Source: Antedon mediterranea (Eukaryota > Echinodermata > Crinoidea > Comatulida > Antedonidae). Taken from it: 64,000 bases of DNA. Shown piece after piece: positions 23,337 to 34,768 of this stretch. The stretch covers positions 30,988,001-31,052,000 of the forward strand of contig NC_092674.1 in assembly GCF_964355755.1 (NCBI RefSeq), in the 5' to 3' direction. The notes beneath the pieces were generated by a model. That model made no database searches, had not been told where the DNA came from, and was given only the letters and a program-made list of their open reading frames with translations. Each line of letters begins with the position of its first letter. Positions within the stretch are counted from its first letter, which is position 1. The translations under genes were made by a program, and so were the position numbers.

Positions 23337-23674
23337 GTAAAAGAATTGCAGTTGATGATGCAAGCGGAATAGTTCATGGTATACGCTACATCTTAGATAA
23401 CCCAAACCCTACCAGTACAGATCCACAAGACAACCCTACCAGTACAGATCCACAAGACAACCCTACCAGTAGAGATCCACATGACAACACTATCAGTAGA
23501 GATCCACATGACAACACTATCAGTAAAGACACCATAGAAACATCCTCCAATACAGATGATACACCTAGTGATGAGGGAAACAAAGGGGCAGATGAGGGCA
23601 ACAAAGGGGCAAAGAAAGTGGCAGATGACATCCAAGACCAAGAAGATGACACTAAACAAGAGGATAGAACCTGA
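23337..23674 (+). CDS. DNAJA3: Alternative last exon of DNAJA3 with minisatellite-encoded acidic tail
   Basis: It follows an acceptor (TTTTTATTGCATAG) and is open for 111 codons. Exon 9 ends in phase 1 (AGTG); joined directly to this exon it reads SG-KRIAVDDASGIVHGIRYILD, in frame. Exon 10 also ends in a donor-like GAG|GTAGGC at about 23124, so this exon could instead be 3' UTR of the main form. The tail is hydrophilic and D/N/T-rich. Five 9-residue repeats (DNPTSTDPQ type) come from a 27-bp tandem repeat at about 23400-23528. The human short isoform, as I recall it, replaces the same C-terminus with a peptide starting KR after SG, supporting homology of the splice choice. Expression is inferred. 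Confidence 0.6.
23400..23528. repeat. 27-bp coding minisatellite (about five units)
   Basis: Unit AACCCTACCAGTACAGATCC plus ACAAGAC, drifting to AACACTATCAGTAGAGATCC plus ACATGAC. The 27-bp period preserves the reading frame of the alternative DNAJA3 exon. Confidence 0.85.
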
Positions 23675-24017
23675 AATAGGATTTCTTCATAAATATGGGG
23701 AAAAATTTATTGCAAAAATAAGTAATTCATTTTATTAAGAAAAATGGGCTGATATGTGTGGATTTTGATATTTTTATGACATTTCAATAATGTTTCTTAA
23801 ATATGACTATATTACCACATTTTATTATTTGTGATGGCTTCACACAGACAGAACCTCACAAACCATCTCCAAACTTGGTAAATATTTGGTTTTTATTTTG
23901 TTAGTTGGTAAAAGAAGGCTACAGACTAAATAGCGTTGCCGTCTGCGCACAGTAGTATATATGTTGCAGTCGTACATGGTAAACATACATATGCATAGCA
24001 AAAATAAGTAAAATTAA

Positions 24018-24023
24018 ATAAAG
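24018..24023 (+). terminator. Possible DNAJA3 poly(A) signal
   Basis: First clear AATAAA on the plus strand after the alternative last exon. A second lies near 24272. Motif and position only. Confidence 0.3.
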
Positions 24024-24380
24024 CAGGTCCTATAATAAACCAAATTATAAAATGTGACACATCTGGGTATATTAATATGTATGAAAACGAGTCATGAGTT
24101 GATAACCTACATTGCACCTTGTATTGCCAACATTCATTAAACAGATATTTTTAGTTTGCTTATACGATGTGACCCAATTTATAATAAAATTGCAATGGTG
24201 TTTCCAACTAGAACTATCGTCTTGTTATAATAATATTAATATAAAAAAGTTATGACAATGTATAAACTAATTTAATAAACTTTTATGTAAGTAATGTTTA
24301 CTTTTGTTTTCAAAGCTCACAAATTTTGGTTTAAAAACTAAATCCTTTGTTTTTTCCCAAATAAGGTAATATCAATATCA

Positions 24381-24518
24381 TACAGTCGGCGCTCCAAATA
24401 CTGGCACCGTTAGGCTGGTCTAATATGTCTGGTTTTTCCAGAAAGTACTGCATTAAAAACCTGATTTTGGGAGATTTCAGGTTTTAAATGAGTCCAGTAT
24501 TGAGAGAGTTGACAGTAC
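24381..24518. mobile_element. Pogo/Tigger-like MITE, copy 1
   Basis: The left end TACAGTCGGCGCTCCAAATA is inverted at the right end (TATTGAGAGAGTTGACAGTA). The interior has TGTCTGG...CCAGAAAG and AAACCTGATTTTGGGAG. TA at both borders suits a TA target site. Confidence 0.65.
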
Positions 24519-26584
24519 TAACCAATTTAAATGGTATGCATATCAAACATTTTGGTGAATAATAAATTGGGCTACCAAACCATACAGTTAAATAAACATG
24601 TTTTCTCATGAAAAAAATGTTATGTTGATAATCATTAAAAAATTCTGTTCATTTTTTGCTGTTATTTATAACTAAGTATACAAAAACAAAATGTACAGAT
24701 TACTAATCAATAGTATGTTGTTATTTATATTATAATTTATTCAACAGTGCATGAAAATGTAACTATTTCTACTAAATAGCAGAGTAATTCAACATATGTG
24801 GTAACTGTAATGTAAAAATGTACGCTACTCGGTGAATAACCTGTACTGCTAGCTCAGTTTAATTTTGTCACTTTTAATGTCATTTGGTTAAAAGACGACT
24901 AAAACACAAAATAACACTTTCTAACAATGCAGTCAGAAGATTTCTTTTATCGGGTTAATTATTCTGGTGGATTCAGCTTGAGGGGATCACTGGCAATATA
25001 TTTGTTTCTTGGGTAATGTAAGCAACAATACTAAAACGATTTTACTTATTATGATTAAGACTGGCTCTCCTTGCGTTGTTTGTGTTTGTAACTATTAAAA
25101 ACAGATTAAAATTATAATAAACTGAATAAATTAAAATTATAAAATAAATATGTTGTTTCAATTAATACAAATCTTGAGTCCAAATTTTCTAATTGATTAT
25201 AACATGAAATATTATTTTAACAATTAAAAATCTTAATAATCAAATAATTTAATACAGTATTACTTATTTTGGAAACACAGCATATGTTTTGCACTTTTAA
25301 TTTTATTATACTGTCGGAAGTTCAGCAACATTATTCACAACATCACCTCACAACACTTCGGTGTCAACCAAAGCTCTGGAAAAAAATCTGTAAAAGCAGC
25401 AGCTGATATAAACTAATTTAAAAATTAGTTTACAATGTTATAAGTAATTTTCCCCACTGACAAAAACTTGAATAATATTGATGAGTCGAATCATGAAAAT
25501 GATTGAAAATAGTGCACTTCGATAGCATTCACATCAGTAAAAAAGATTAGGAGAATTTTAATTTGAGACGATCTGATGATTACAAATTACCATTGACGTC
25601 AGTAGAGAACAAATTCAATGTAGTTTAATCTGCAGTTCCCAGTAAAGAACAACAAGATTAAATAATGTTGTTTTATTGTGATTTAGTCGTCACCATTTTT
25701 GTTAAATTTAGTTTAGGCTAGATAGAAAAATAACTCATGAAATAACAAAAAGGTGTTTTGACGTTACTTGTGAAATTTTTCATTAAATTAATCAAAGCAT
25801 GTGCTTTACAGTAAGTTAGTACTACCATTACCAAAACGTCATCCGTTTGTCTTGTCAGTATTTGTGCATTGCTAGTAAAAGACGTTATTAGTATGTTAGG
25901 TGCGTTTAAGTATCCACCTTTCTTACTTATTTATTCTCGCATATCATCTGAGCGTGATAATAAGTCGGTGGTGATTAAGTATATTCTTTCAAGTGGGACA
26001 GGAACTTCTTTTGGTATCTTTTAATTTGACTAATGAAGCTAGTGCTGACGTGGATAAAGAAATAGAAATTCATTAAGAAGCTTTAGATATATTGTACAGT
26101 TTTATTGGTTTGATAATGTAAACTACGCACACACAAAATGTCGTAATTATTTTTATCTCGATGCTATTTTAGGTTTGTTCTGTCTGGCGACAGAAATAAC
26201 CTAAATATATCTGTGCTGTATTTGGTGAATGACAGTTTTTATTTGGTCTTGTTATTTCAAGTACATGAATCCTATCTATGTAAAGGCAGCTGAGATGAAG
26301 ATATTAGTTTACAATGAAATATATCCGAGAAAATAGACTTTCACGGTATGAGAGAACTAGGGTATTAGGAGGCATATAGGAAGACAATATTATTGAGGAT
26401 AGTTAATATTATAAAGGCCAATTTACACAGACGAGCAGTAACAGTAAGCGGAAACTTGCTTAGCTTCTGTGTGAATTAAGTAAGCGTATAGTTTTGCTTG
26501 CAAAAGGGCATGTGGGCTACTAAAAAACCTAAACTTCTCATATTGTACTTGTTCAACTTTTTCATTACTTTATATTGCTTTTGT
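24519..26584. other. AT-rich non-coding stretch downstream of DNAJA3
   Basis: No convincing open frame, RNA gene or named repeat seen. Possibly 3' flank or intron. Confidence 0.4.
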
Positions 26585-26665
26585 TATACTGGGCACTGTG
26601 GGAGACCAGTAATTTACTGCTGAACATACTCCCCAGTATAAAGAATAAAGAAATAAATATGAAAC
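26585..26665. mobile_element. LINE (CR1/L2-like) 3' tail
   Basis: TATACTGGGCACTGTGGGAG ... ACTCCCCAGTATAAAGAATAA followed by AAATAAAT. A short inverted match (ACTGGG / CCCAGT) before an AT-rich tail is typical of L2/CR1-type 3' ends. No coding part. Confidence 0.45.
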
Positions 26666-27203
26666 CTACTGACTATCTCAGTGTCGGTGCCTGATACACA
26701 GTACAAGTAACTAGATTTAATTGTTGCAGGCATGTGCATACAAGACACGGCGCCAAGAATTAAACTTTATGAATCTTCTACATATCGGATTGAAATTCAA
26801 TCCATACACCATGCTTTCACACTCAGGCTCAAGAAATGTGCATGAAGTTTTTTTGTCAAATTTAAATTATGGACAATCCAAATACTGTAGGAACCTCGGT
26901 CTGCACAGTGGTCTGGTTTTAAATTGCTAACATTAACAGAAGCTTGAAGTAAAAGCAAGTATATTATATTTCACCACTAAATATTCTAGATAGGTTTTCC
27001 AGCTCACTATCCTCAATCAACTTTTTTTTTTCCCCTATTTTAAGAAGTTTTGAATCGAAAACAACATGGTATCACTTGCGTATCCTTACGAATACAGTGT
27101 TATGCAAGATTGAATTTTAGCAGATGTTGTGATTATTTGATAGGCTACTGACCATGTATGTTGACACATTTAGTTGTTGCCTTACTGATACTCTTGTTTC
27201 GTC

Positions 27204-27270
27204 GTCTGCTTCTCTTAAATTGTCGTCTGCTTCTTTTAAATAGTCGTCTGCTTCTCTTGAAAAAAGTCTG
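27204..27270. repeat. 21-22-bp triplicated repeat
   Basis: Three copies of TCGTCTGCTTCTCTTAAAT with small changes. Elsewhere between 26666 and 29500 nothing certain was seen apart from a possible CTCF-type site (27812-27826). Confidence 0.65.
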
Positions 27271-29693
27271 CTGTCATGGGTGTAGATTTTATTTATCATA
27301 CTTATATTTTGCACATTCGAGTTCACAGTTTTGTAGTGCCATAGGATAGTTTAAAAAAATAGAGATATTAAATATAATACAGATTTCTGATGGCCATAGA
27401 GAAAGCCAACTGCTACCTTTTCTGCAGCCCCTCTTTCTGTCTGAAGTCATAAACATATATTCATTTATTCTAGCTTCGTGTATTTTCATTTTATTTAATT
27501 TATTTTTCACACATGGAACAAAATAAAACGGAGCTCAACTAAGCTATCAAACCAAACATATATTCATAAAATTATATCAGAAATGTTGTATTAATTTCAG
27601 TGTTGATGAGCACTTTCATTAAATGATTAACAGTTTAAATTTAGAATCCTATCCATCGACGTAACATGATCATCTACAAAGGAAGCGAGAGTATTGTAAA
27701 AATTTGGAAACAAATTAAGAAATAACATATTCTAGCATTAAATTACTTGAATAGACAATCCTGTGCATGTGTTTGCGGAAGATTGATCACCCAAAGCAAT
27801 CGATAAATCTGCCTCTAGGTGTCGCTTTACTCATTACCGTAACTTGACCGAAACGCTCGTGTATGTTTCCCTTATCAATGTGTCCTGGGCCTGCCTCCAT
27901 AAATCATACAATGTTTAAGTCGATACGTAGCCTAAGCATCAATTTTCACCAGTATTGATATTTGTATCTATCTCAAGGTTACTGTAAATTATGAATCTAA
28001 ATGAAGGCTATGACGATTGAAATTTGAATTTTTTTTCCTAAATAACCTGCGTTTAGTTAAGTTTATTAGTAAGATTGCCTTAAGGGAAAGGACTTAAGTT
28101 TAGTACAGTATACCATTTAAGTTTATTTTAGCGGTAGAAAACTATTCATCTATACCACTCTTTATGAATGCTGCCATCATTGTTGGAGACCGTCACTATA
28201 CCATACACATATATGACAGGTCTTCATTGTTTGGCCATTTCTATGGTTTTTTCTCTTTTCTTGTTCTTTTCTTTCTCAGTTTTGTGTTTTTTTTATGATT
28301 TAATTTTATCGATTCATGTTCTGTGCAAAAGACATTTAGGATGACAGTTGTTAAATAATTTTAATTTTAAATCTGCTTAGCTTTTGGTTTTACAGTAAAA
28401 AAAATATTTAAAAGCATCAACTTACATTTACTAAATATCAAGATTAGATTTATCACAACTAACCTTTTACAAATTCCTTTTCTATCGGTAATAACAATTT
28501 AAACAGTTGCATTTCAAGTAAAAACTTGTCGTTGGGAAGCACGAAGGCGTAACTATCAAGATCTCTTGAAACTGTACCTCTTAATAAACACACGGAGCAA
28601 TTCATTCTGTGGCAATGTCTCCCTCGATAATTTAAGCCATTTCCTATTCAACACGCTGAAAATAAATGTGTGTTTATTTTTGGTTTGCAAAGCATAGTAT
28701 AGACATATTAAATGTGCTAATATGTTAAACATTTATGAAAATTGTCTTTTTTTGGTAATATATGAAGATATTTTTTGAAATAAAACATTACTAAATTTCT
28801 TCCTTATGAAGTGGATGTATTTTAATGCATGTAAGCCAGAGGTGTTGGTGGGAGTAACCTACCCACTTTTCACCAGTTTACAATTATCATATTTAATTTT
28901 TTTGCTCCTTTAAATTTTATTCTCACATAAATATTAAATAAAATATCACTTTTGTTTGTATGTTTTACTATGGAGCAGTACTGTAGCCTTAAGTATGATC
29001 TTAAATCAACTTCTCAAAATTAAGTTCTATTTCAGAAGTTTTTAACTTTATCTTGGTTCTTTTTTTTATTGACATTTAATAGATTCTATTTATTTTATTA
29101 TGGTTGATTTTCTATTTAATTTAGCCTTTTTATTTACTCTGCACTAGGCGTATTTTTTATGTTTTGTATTATACTGAGTTTCAGGTTTATTAGGTAATAT
29201 TTTGATAATTTTTTGCAAGATATTTGAAAGTATTTTGTTTGGGGTTTTTCTCAGTCAGTGAAACGTTAATTAGAACGGCACTATATATTAAGTGAATCTT
29301 AAGTTAAATATGTAACTGTCTGAAAAAAATAGTTATTAATAGCTCAGATATAATCCTTGATGTCATTCTTTGGTCTAGTGCTTTCCCAAGTCACTTCACT
29401 TTGACACAGTTAACTGGACGTACAGATAGAAAGAGCATAGGCTTGTGAATTACATAATTCCTTTAGTTTTAAATCATTTAATACTAGAAATCATGTCTGT
29501 CGGATACTAACATCTAACTGTAGACATACTTTAAAAAAAAAGAATCTGGCAAGTAATACAATTTATGCGTACATATTTTAGCCAAACGCCCGAGGCAGAC
29601 AATCGCATCATTGTAGAGAAGAATTTAGAAATAGTACGACACATCAGAGGCATACAGGAGATAGCATTAACAAAGTACAGTACTGGAAAACAT

Positions 29694-29800
29694 ATGTCTG
29701 GATTTATATGTTTCACTTTTAATCTTCTGTGTTTACTAATGGCTGTCGGTTTTGATTCTTCTGATGGATGTAGCGGACTCCACGTCCCTGAAGCTTCCAT
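29694..29800 (+). CDS. Candidate signal-peptide first exon (unproven)
   Basis: ATG at 29694 opens MSGFICFTFNLLCLLMAVGF, a short hydrophobic run like a signal peptide, then DSSDGCSGLHVPEAS. The frame meets GTGAGA at 29801, a plausible splice donor leaving two bases of a split codon. No matching downstream exon was found: joining to 33599 or 36346 gives early stops. The start context is weak. It may be chance. Confidence 0.2.
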
Positions 29801-30082
29801 GTGAGATGTTTCACTTCTAAATCATCTCCGGCATTTAGTATTCATGTTTGCATACTCAACTATAATCATTCACTCATAAAAGAATTGTTTTACTCTTTAT
29901 TTTACACGCACATTTATTTTTTATGACATTTTTATATCACGCTTTTATTCTTCATAAAATCAGAAGTAGATTAACATGGCTGTTCAGACTCTTCATTTTT
30001 AATTGGTTCTTAAAATGGTAATTTGTTAAGTGCGACTAATTTAAATTATTTGGCTGCCATGTATACATATTTCTTAGATCTA

Positions 30083-30239
30083 AAGCTCTCACTTCACTAT
30101 CAAACTAGTTTGACAAAAAAAGTGTAATGTGCCTAAATATGGTAGTGATATGCCCAAATATGGTAGTGATATGACATCATTCATCATGTCCATATATTGG
30201 CACATCACGTAAAGTTTGATATAGAGTAGAGAGAGCTTT
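30083..30239. mobile_element. MITE copy 5 of the main family
   Basis: AAGCTCTCACTTCACTATCA on the left and AGTTTGATATAGAGTAGAGA on the right. The interior has two CCAAATATGG-type segments and CCATATATTGG. Termini are slightly decayed. Confidence 0.75.
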
Positions 30240-30639
30240 ATACAGAATCTGAACTGAGGTTTAGTTCTATACTCGGACAATTTATCCATTTTCCTTGATT
30301 TTTTTTGTGGAAAATTCAATTATATTCTCGTCATGCAATAAAGCAAATGAATTACTCTCTTGTGATTGCTGGCTATCTTTCATCAATTTCAATCAATGTG
30401 CAACAGGGAATTATCAAAATCAGTCGCCATAGCGATATATCGTCAATTTTAATGAATGTTGATTGATTTTTAATTACACAATATCAGATTAACTTTTTTT
30501 TATCTGTGTCCACTGTGAATACAAAACAGAAGATTTGAATACTAACAAGATATCGTAATTTTATTGGCCGACAAGGTGATGAACAAGTCTTCTAGTCTAA
30601 GCACTGTAAAATGTTACCTATTAGCCATTTAAACAACTT

Positions 30640-30732
30640 ACTTAATATTTTTTCTTTTTCGTTTTTTACTTATATTATTGTTAATTGTTTTATACAGTTT
30701 TTTCTTTTATGTATTTCTGCATATTTGTATTG
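30640..30732. mobile_element. Candidate LINE 3' UTR leading into the 62-bp array
   Basis: T-rich sequence ending TTTGTATTGTTGGGGCCCTC, of the kind seen just before L2/CR1-type 3' ends. It flows directly into the first unit of the tandem array. Confidence 0.4.
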
Positions 30733-31402
30733 TTGGGGCCCTCATGAGACAAGCTATTGTCTAGTGCAGGCCCCAGTTATTATTGTTATAACTGAAGGCC
30801 CTCATGAGACAAGCTATTGTCTAGTGCAGGCCCCAGTTATTATTGTTATAACTGAAGGCCCTCATGAGACAAGCTATTGCTTCTAGTACAGGCCCCAGTT
30901 ATTATTGTTATAACTGAAGGCCCTCATGAGACAAGCTATTGTCTAGTGCAGGCCCCAGTTATTATTGTTATAACTGAAGGCCCTCATGAGACAAGCTATT
31001 GTCTAGTGCAGGCCCCAGTTATTATTGTTATAACTGAAGGCCCTCATGAGACAAGCTATTGCTTCTAGTACAGGCCCCAGTTATTATTGTTATAACTGAA
31101 GGCCCTCATGAGACAAGCTATTGTCTAGTGCAGGCCCCAGTTATTATTGTTATAACTGAAGGCCCTCATGAGACAAGCTATTGTCTAGTGCAGGCCCCAG
31201 TTATTATTGTTATATTACTGAAGGCCCTCATGAGACAAGCTATTGTCTAGTGCAGGCCCCAGTTATTATTGTTATAACTGAAGGCCCTCATGAGACAAGC
31301 TATTGTCTAGTGCAGGCCCCAGTTATTATTGTTATAACTGAAGGCCCTCATGAGACAAGCTATTGTCTAGTGCAGGCCCCAGTTATTATTGTTATAACTG
31401 AA
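30733..31402. repeat. About 62-bp tandem array, eleven units, derived from a LINE-like 3' end
   Basis: Unit GGCCCTCATGAGACAAGCTA plus TTGTCTAGTGCAGGCCCCAG plus TTATTATTGTTATAACTGAA. GGCCC...CAGGCCC flanks are partly self-complementary. Units three and six carry GCTTCTAGTACAGG, giving an early three-unit higher-order pattern; unit eight ends TATATTACTGAA. The array ends AACTGAATAAATGTG, like a polyadenylated tail. Its open frames are products of the period, not genes. Confidence 0.9.
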
Positions 31403-31425
31403 TAAATGTGTATATGATGATGACT

Positions 31426-31580
31426 TGAGTTGCAGTGCACACATCTGGCTTGTGTGCAAAACCTGGTGCATCAAAAGAAGGTTACCCCGGTGTACTGGTC
31501 TATGAGTTGCAGTGCACACATCTGGCTTGTGTGCAAAACCTGGTGCATCAAAAGAAGGTTACCCCGGTGTACTGGTCTAT
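31426..31580. repeat. 77-bp tandem duplication of a SINE core fragment
   Basis: GAGTTGCAGTGCACACATCT ... GGTTACCCCGGTGTACTGGT occurs twice (31427 and 31504). It shares TGTGCA...CATC...GGTTACCCCGGTGTACT with the full SINE at 62924. Confidence 0.8.
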
Positions 31581-33598
31581 CTCAACACATGTCGTTTGAT
31601 GGTCTATGACTGATGATCTATTAGACTAGATGTTTAACATCAAGTCCCCTGCAGTTTGAGATGGTATTACTTTAAAAGACCGCATTATACTAATCAATTT
31701 GTAGCCAAAAGAACAAAGTAAAACAAAGAAATAAGAACATGGCAATTAGCATAGCAAAATAAGTTTGTAATCCTATGATTATATTCATGCTTACAGGTAT
31801 ACTTGTGTTAGCCACAAAGCAAACATTACAGTGCATATTAACAAATACATTCAAATTCATAACAAATTCTAAACATTACAGATGAATACAAAGTGTTGAT
31901 TTTCTTGCTGCCAGTCCCTGGATAGCATACAGCATTAGTTTCAACCCTTGCCGATAGATTTCAAAGCTTATAATATATTCCTCATACATATTTCAATTTT
32001 GCCATAGGGACGTTCTGTAACCCTTCTGTTTGATTCAATTTTTCATACACTTATCTATAATGCAAAATTAATTACAAACCTCATTTTGTTTTTCTTTCGG
32101 AATTGATCACTGAGTTGGGAAGTTTGTCGAGCAGTGTGTTTTGAACGAGTAATTAATGCAGAAGTTAACAGAATGAAACTAGTCGGGGATATATAAAGAT
32201 TATGTTTGCTCTGGTTGAAGAGAGAATGCTAGAAGTAGTTTAAATAACTATATAAAATGTCACATTACTCACATAACGATAGTACAAATATAAAACAGCC
32301 AATTTGTCATTCTATAGAAAAGGATGTTAGAATTGTAGAAGTATTTAAAACAATAATAATGAATGCTGTATTGGAAAACGCTAATCAAAACATTTTCAGA
32401 GAAATAAAGAAATTATAGGTTAATTTCTAACTACTTGAAATAAATTACAGCGACAGAGGAACGCTATAACATACAATACTTATAGGCTGTATATATCAAA
32501 AAGTAATTTATAATTTTAGTTGTCAAATTACTTGTTATTGTCTTGATGTAAAATAGTTGGAATACTTTATAATGCAAATTTTTATATTAGATAAATATAG
32601 AAATTGCAGAGTACATCACAATTTGTTTTAAATTTTGTTATTATAACATTTTATAAATATTCATTTTGCTTTTTATTTTTTGCTGGGTGTCTCTCATCTA
32701 CCATGTTATCTTGTATTGTTAACATCGTATTCCTTTCGTATCAATTTGATACTTTCAAATGATCTAATCAGACAACGCTAACTTTGTAAATAAGAACACT
32801 TTCAGTAATTCTTAAACAATGCTGTATGAATTACTAAGCAAATTGTTGTTTTTAAATCAACATATTAATTTCTATTTAAGCAGTGTTGTTGGTATCTGGA
32901 ATCATCGGTAATTCCTACCTTTAAAACTTTACTTGTTTTTGGATGAATGAGCACAGCAAACACACCTTAATATCTGGTGATACGGCGTGCAATTATTAGC
33001 CATCTGGCCGTTAAAATTCATTCACAAGGTACAAAATTAACTCTTTTGTGACTAAAAACTATTAAATTGTATATGAATAGATAACAAATGATTGGTTTTA
33101 TGAGTTAACATAATAAATTGTTGTATTGTATGTGTTATAGTGTTCATTAGAAATAGTATTATGTGTAATCGATAAAATATTGCCTATTGTTCTTTTGTAG
33201 TAGCATAGTTCATGGCTTATTATCATAATAATAGTATTACTATAATACTGTAAATGTCATACTAATAAAAACAGGGGTGTATATCGGTATAAAACAAAAT
33301 ATATGCGCATTTTTAAAAAATGTTTGCAAGAGGGTAACCTACAGGAAACCCACAGCTTGATTCTGATAATAATTTATTCATAAAAAAGCGGGTTAGTGTA
33401 CATTGTAATTATTTTGAAGAATATTATTTTGCTTTTCGCTACTAAATAAATTAATTTTCTTGTCATTTTAACCAAACTAGGCTAAATTGTTGTTCATGCA
33501 TTCTATGTTTCCATTTTTAAAATTAATTACTTTATCCTATTATGTATGAAAAACAAATTGATTGCTTTTAATGCATGCAAATGTGTTTATATATACAG
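31581..33598. other. Non-coding AT-rich stretch
   Basis: No gene or clear repeat recognised. Confidence 0.4.
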
Positions 33599-33658
33599 TA
33601 CCCAGGAACATTAAAAGAAGCCAGTCATCAAGTCATACCAGGCAATTCATTGTTTTAA
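33599..33658 (+). CDS. Exon-like terminal segment (unproven)
   Basis: After TTATATATACAG the frame reads YPGTLKEASHQVIPGNSLF-stop, nineteen codons with ordinary composition. The polypyrimidine tract is poor and no partner exon is known. Chance is quite possible. Confidence 0.12.
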   Translation, partial: YPGTLKEASHQVIPGNSLF

Positions 33659-34143
33659 TTAATTCATGTAACCCCTCAGGTTTTATTATATCAAATACAA
33701 AAATATGCATATTATTACGTTTCTTTATGGAGATTGATTCTTTGAAGTTATTAAGATTATCCGCCGTGACTTTTGAATCTCGATCAAGTTACAAGTTTGA
33801 TGTGTACATTATATCGTGCTTATTTATGCATGAATGACCAAATTAAACTTTTTAATTATGCGTGTAGTTTATGCAAACAAGTAGGCCTTCTGTGTGTCAG
33901 CTATAGCTTATTCTTTTTGTACTGCATTTGAATAGAGGGTCATTGTACTATAATACTGGTTCACTTTATACTTATGCTCACTTGAAATGGATAATCTATA
34001 TATAAGAATTCCACATTTGAAGTATGCACATTATTCAAATCAATTGATGAATATTCAAATGAATCGGCAATCATTTTATTTTATCACTGAGTGTTTGAAG
34101 AAGCTAGAACCCAGATCCTCTCCCTACTGTAGGACTAGGCATT

Positions 34144-34304
34144 GAGCTCAGTTTACACTATCAAACTAGTTTGACAAAAAAGCGTGATGTGCCCAAATAT
34201 GGTTGTGAAATTTCCAAATGGCAGTGATATGACATCATAATGTCCATATATGGGCACATCACATTTTTTTGTCAGATAAAGTTTGATAGTGTAGACAGAA
34301 CTTT
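34144..34304. mobile_element. MITE copy 6 of the main family
   Basis: Left GAGCTCAGTTTACACTATCA, right AGTTTGATAGTGTAGACAGA. CCAAATATGG and CCATATATGG (both CArG-type) are inside. Confidence 0.8.
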
Positions 34305-34601
34305 AGGAGTGGTAGTTTGAACCAGACCAGATTTGGCCACAAGTTGTGATGTTGTGCTTCATTGTTTTGAGTGAATCAACAATTCTGGAATTAGGCAAAC
34401 AACTATTAATATTATGTTTACATATACCATTACTGTTCTAACTGGTATTTTATATTATTAAAGTTAAACCAGCTATTTGCTATTCATCCCTGCTTGAACC
34501 CCTACCAAGTCATACCTAGGTCATGGCTTATTAGTATCCTTGCTGGAGGCGTTCTTGCCTTAATGTTATCCCTTTTTAAATATTCAAGGTTTATTATCAC
34601 T

Positions 34602-34768
34602 TAAGCTCTGTCTACACTATCAAAGTGTATGTGATAAAATCATGATGTGTTCATATATGGACAAGATGATGTCATATCACACTACCATATTTGGGCATAT
34701 CAATGCCATATTTGGGCACATCACACTTGTTTTTGTCAAACTAGTTTGATAGTGTAGACAAAGCTTTA
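34602..34768. mobile_element. MITE copy 7 of the main family
   Basis: TAAGCTCTGTCTACACTATC on the left, TTTGATAGTGTAGACAAAGC on the right. The interior has ATATATGGACAAGATGATG, CCATATTTGG and CCATATTTGGGCACATCAC. Confidence 0.85.

Noticed and set aside
23386-23659. Minus-strand frames of 88 codons opposite DNAJA3
   Set aside because: Shadow of the 27-bp minisatellite in the alternative DNAJA3 exon.
26721-26930. 69-codon plus-strand frame after GTTGCAG
   Set aside because: It follows a LINE-like tail, has no donor at a sensible place and no family resemblance.
29531-29800. Minus-strand 89-codon frame opposite the signal-peptide candidate
   Set aside because: No hydrophobic or domain pattern and no clear splice context; the plus-strand reading is the more protein-like, though also unproven.
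30733-31402. CRISPR array
   Set aside because: Units are contiguous with no unique spacers, and this is an animal genome.
30611-31405. Open frames with repeated GPHETSYCLVQAPVIIVITE
   Set aside because: They are the translation of the 62-bp LINE-tail array; unit-length changes shift the frame and the DNA matches non-coding tails.
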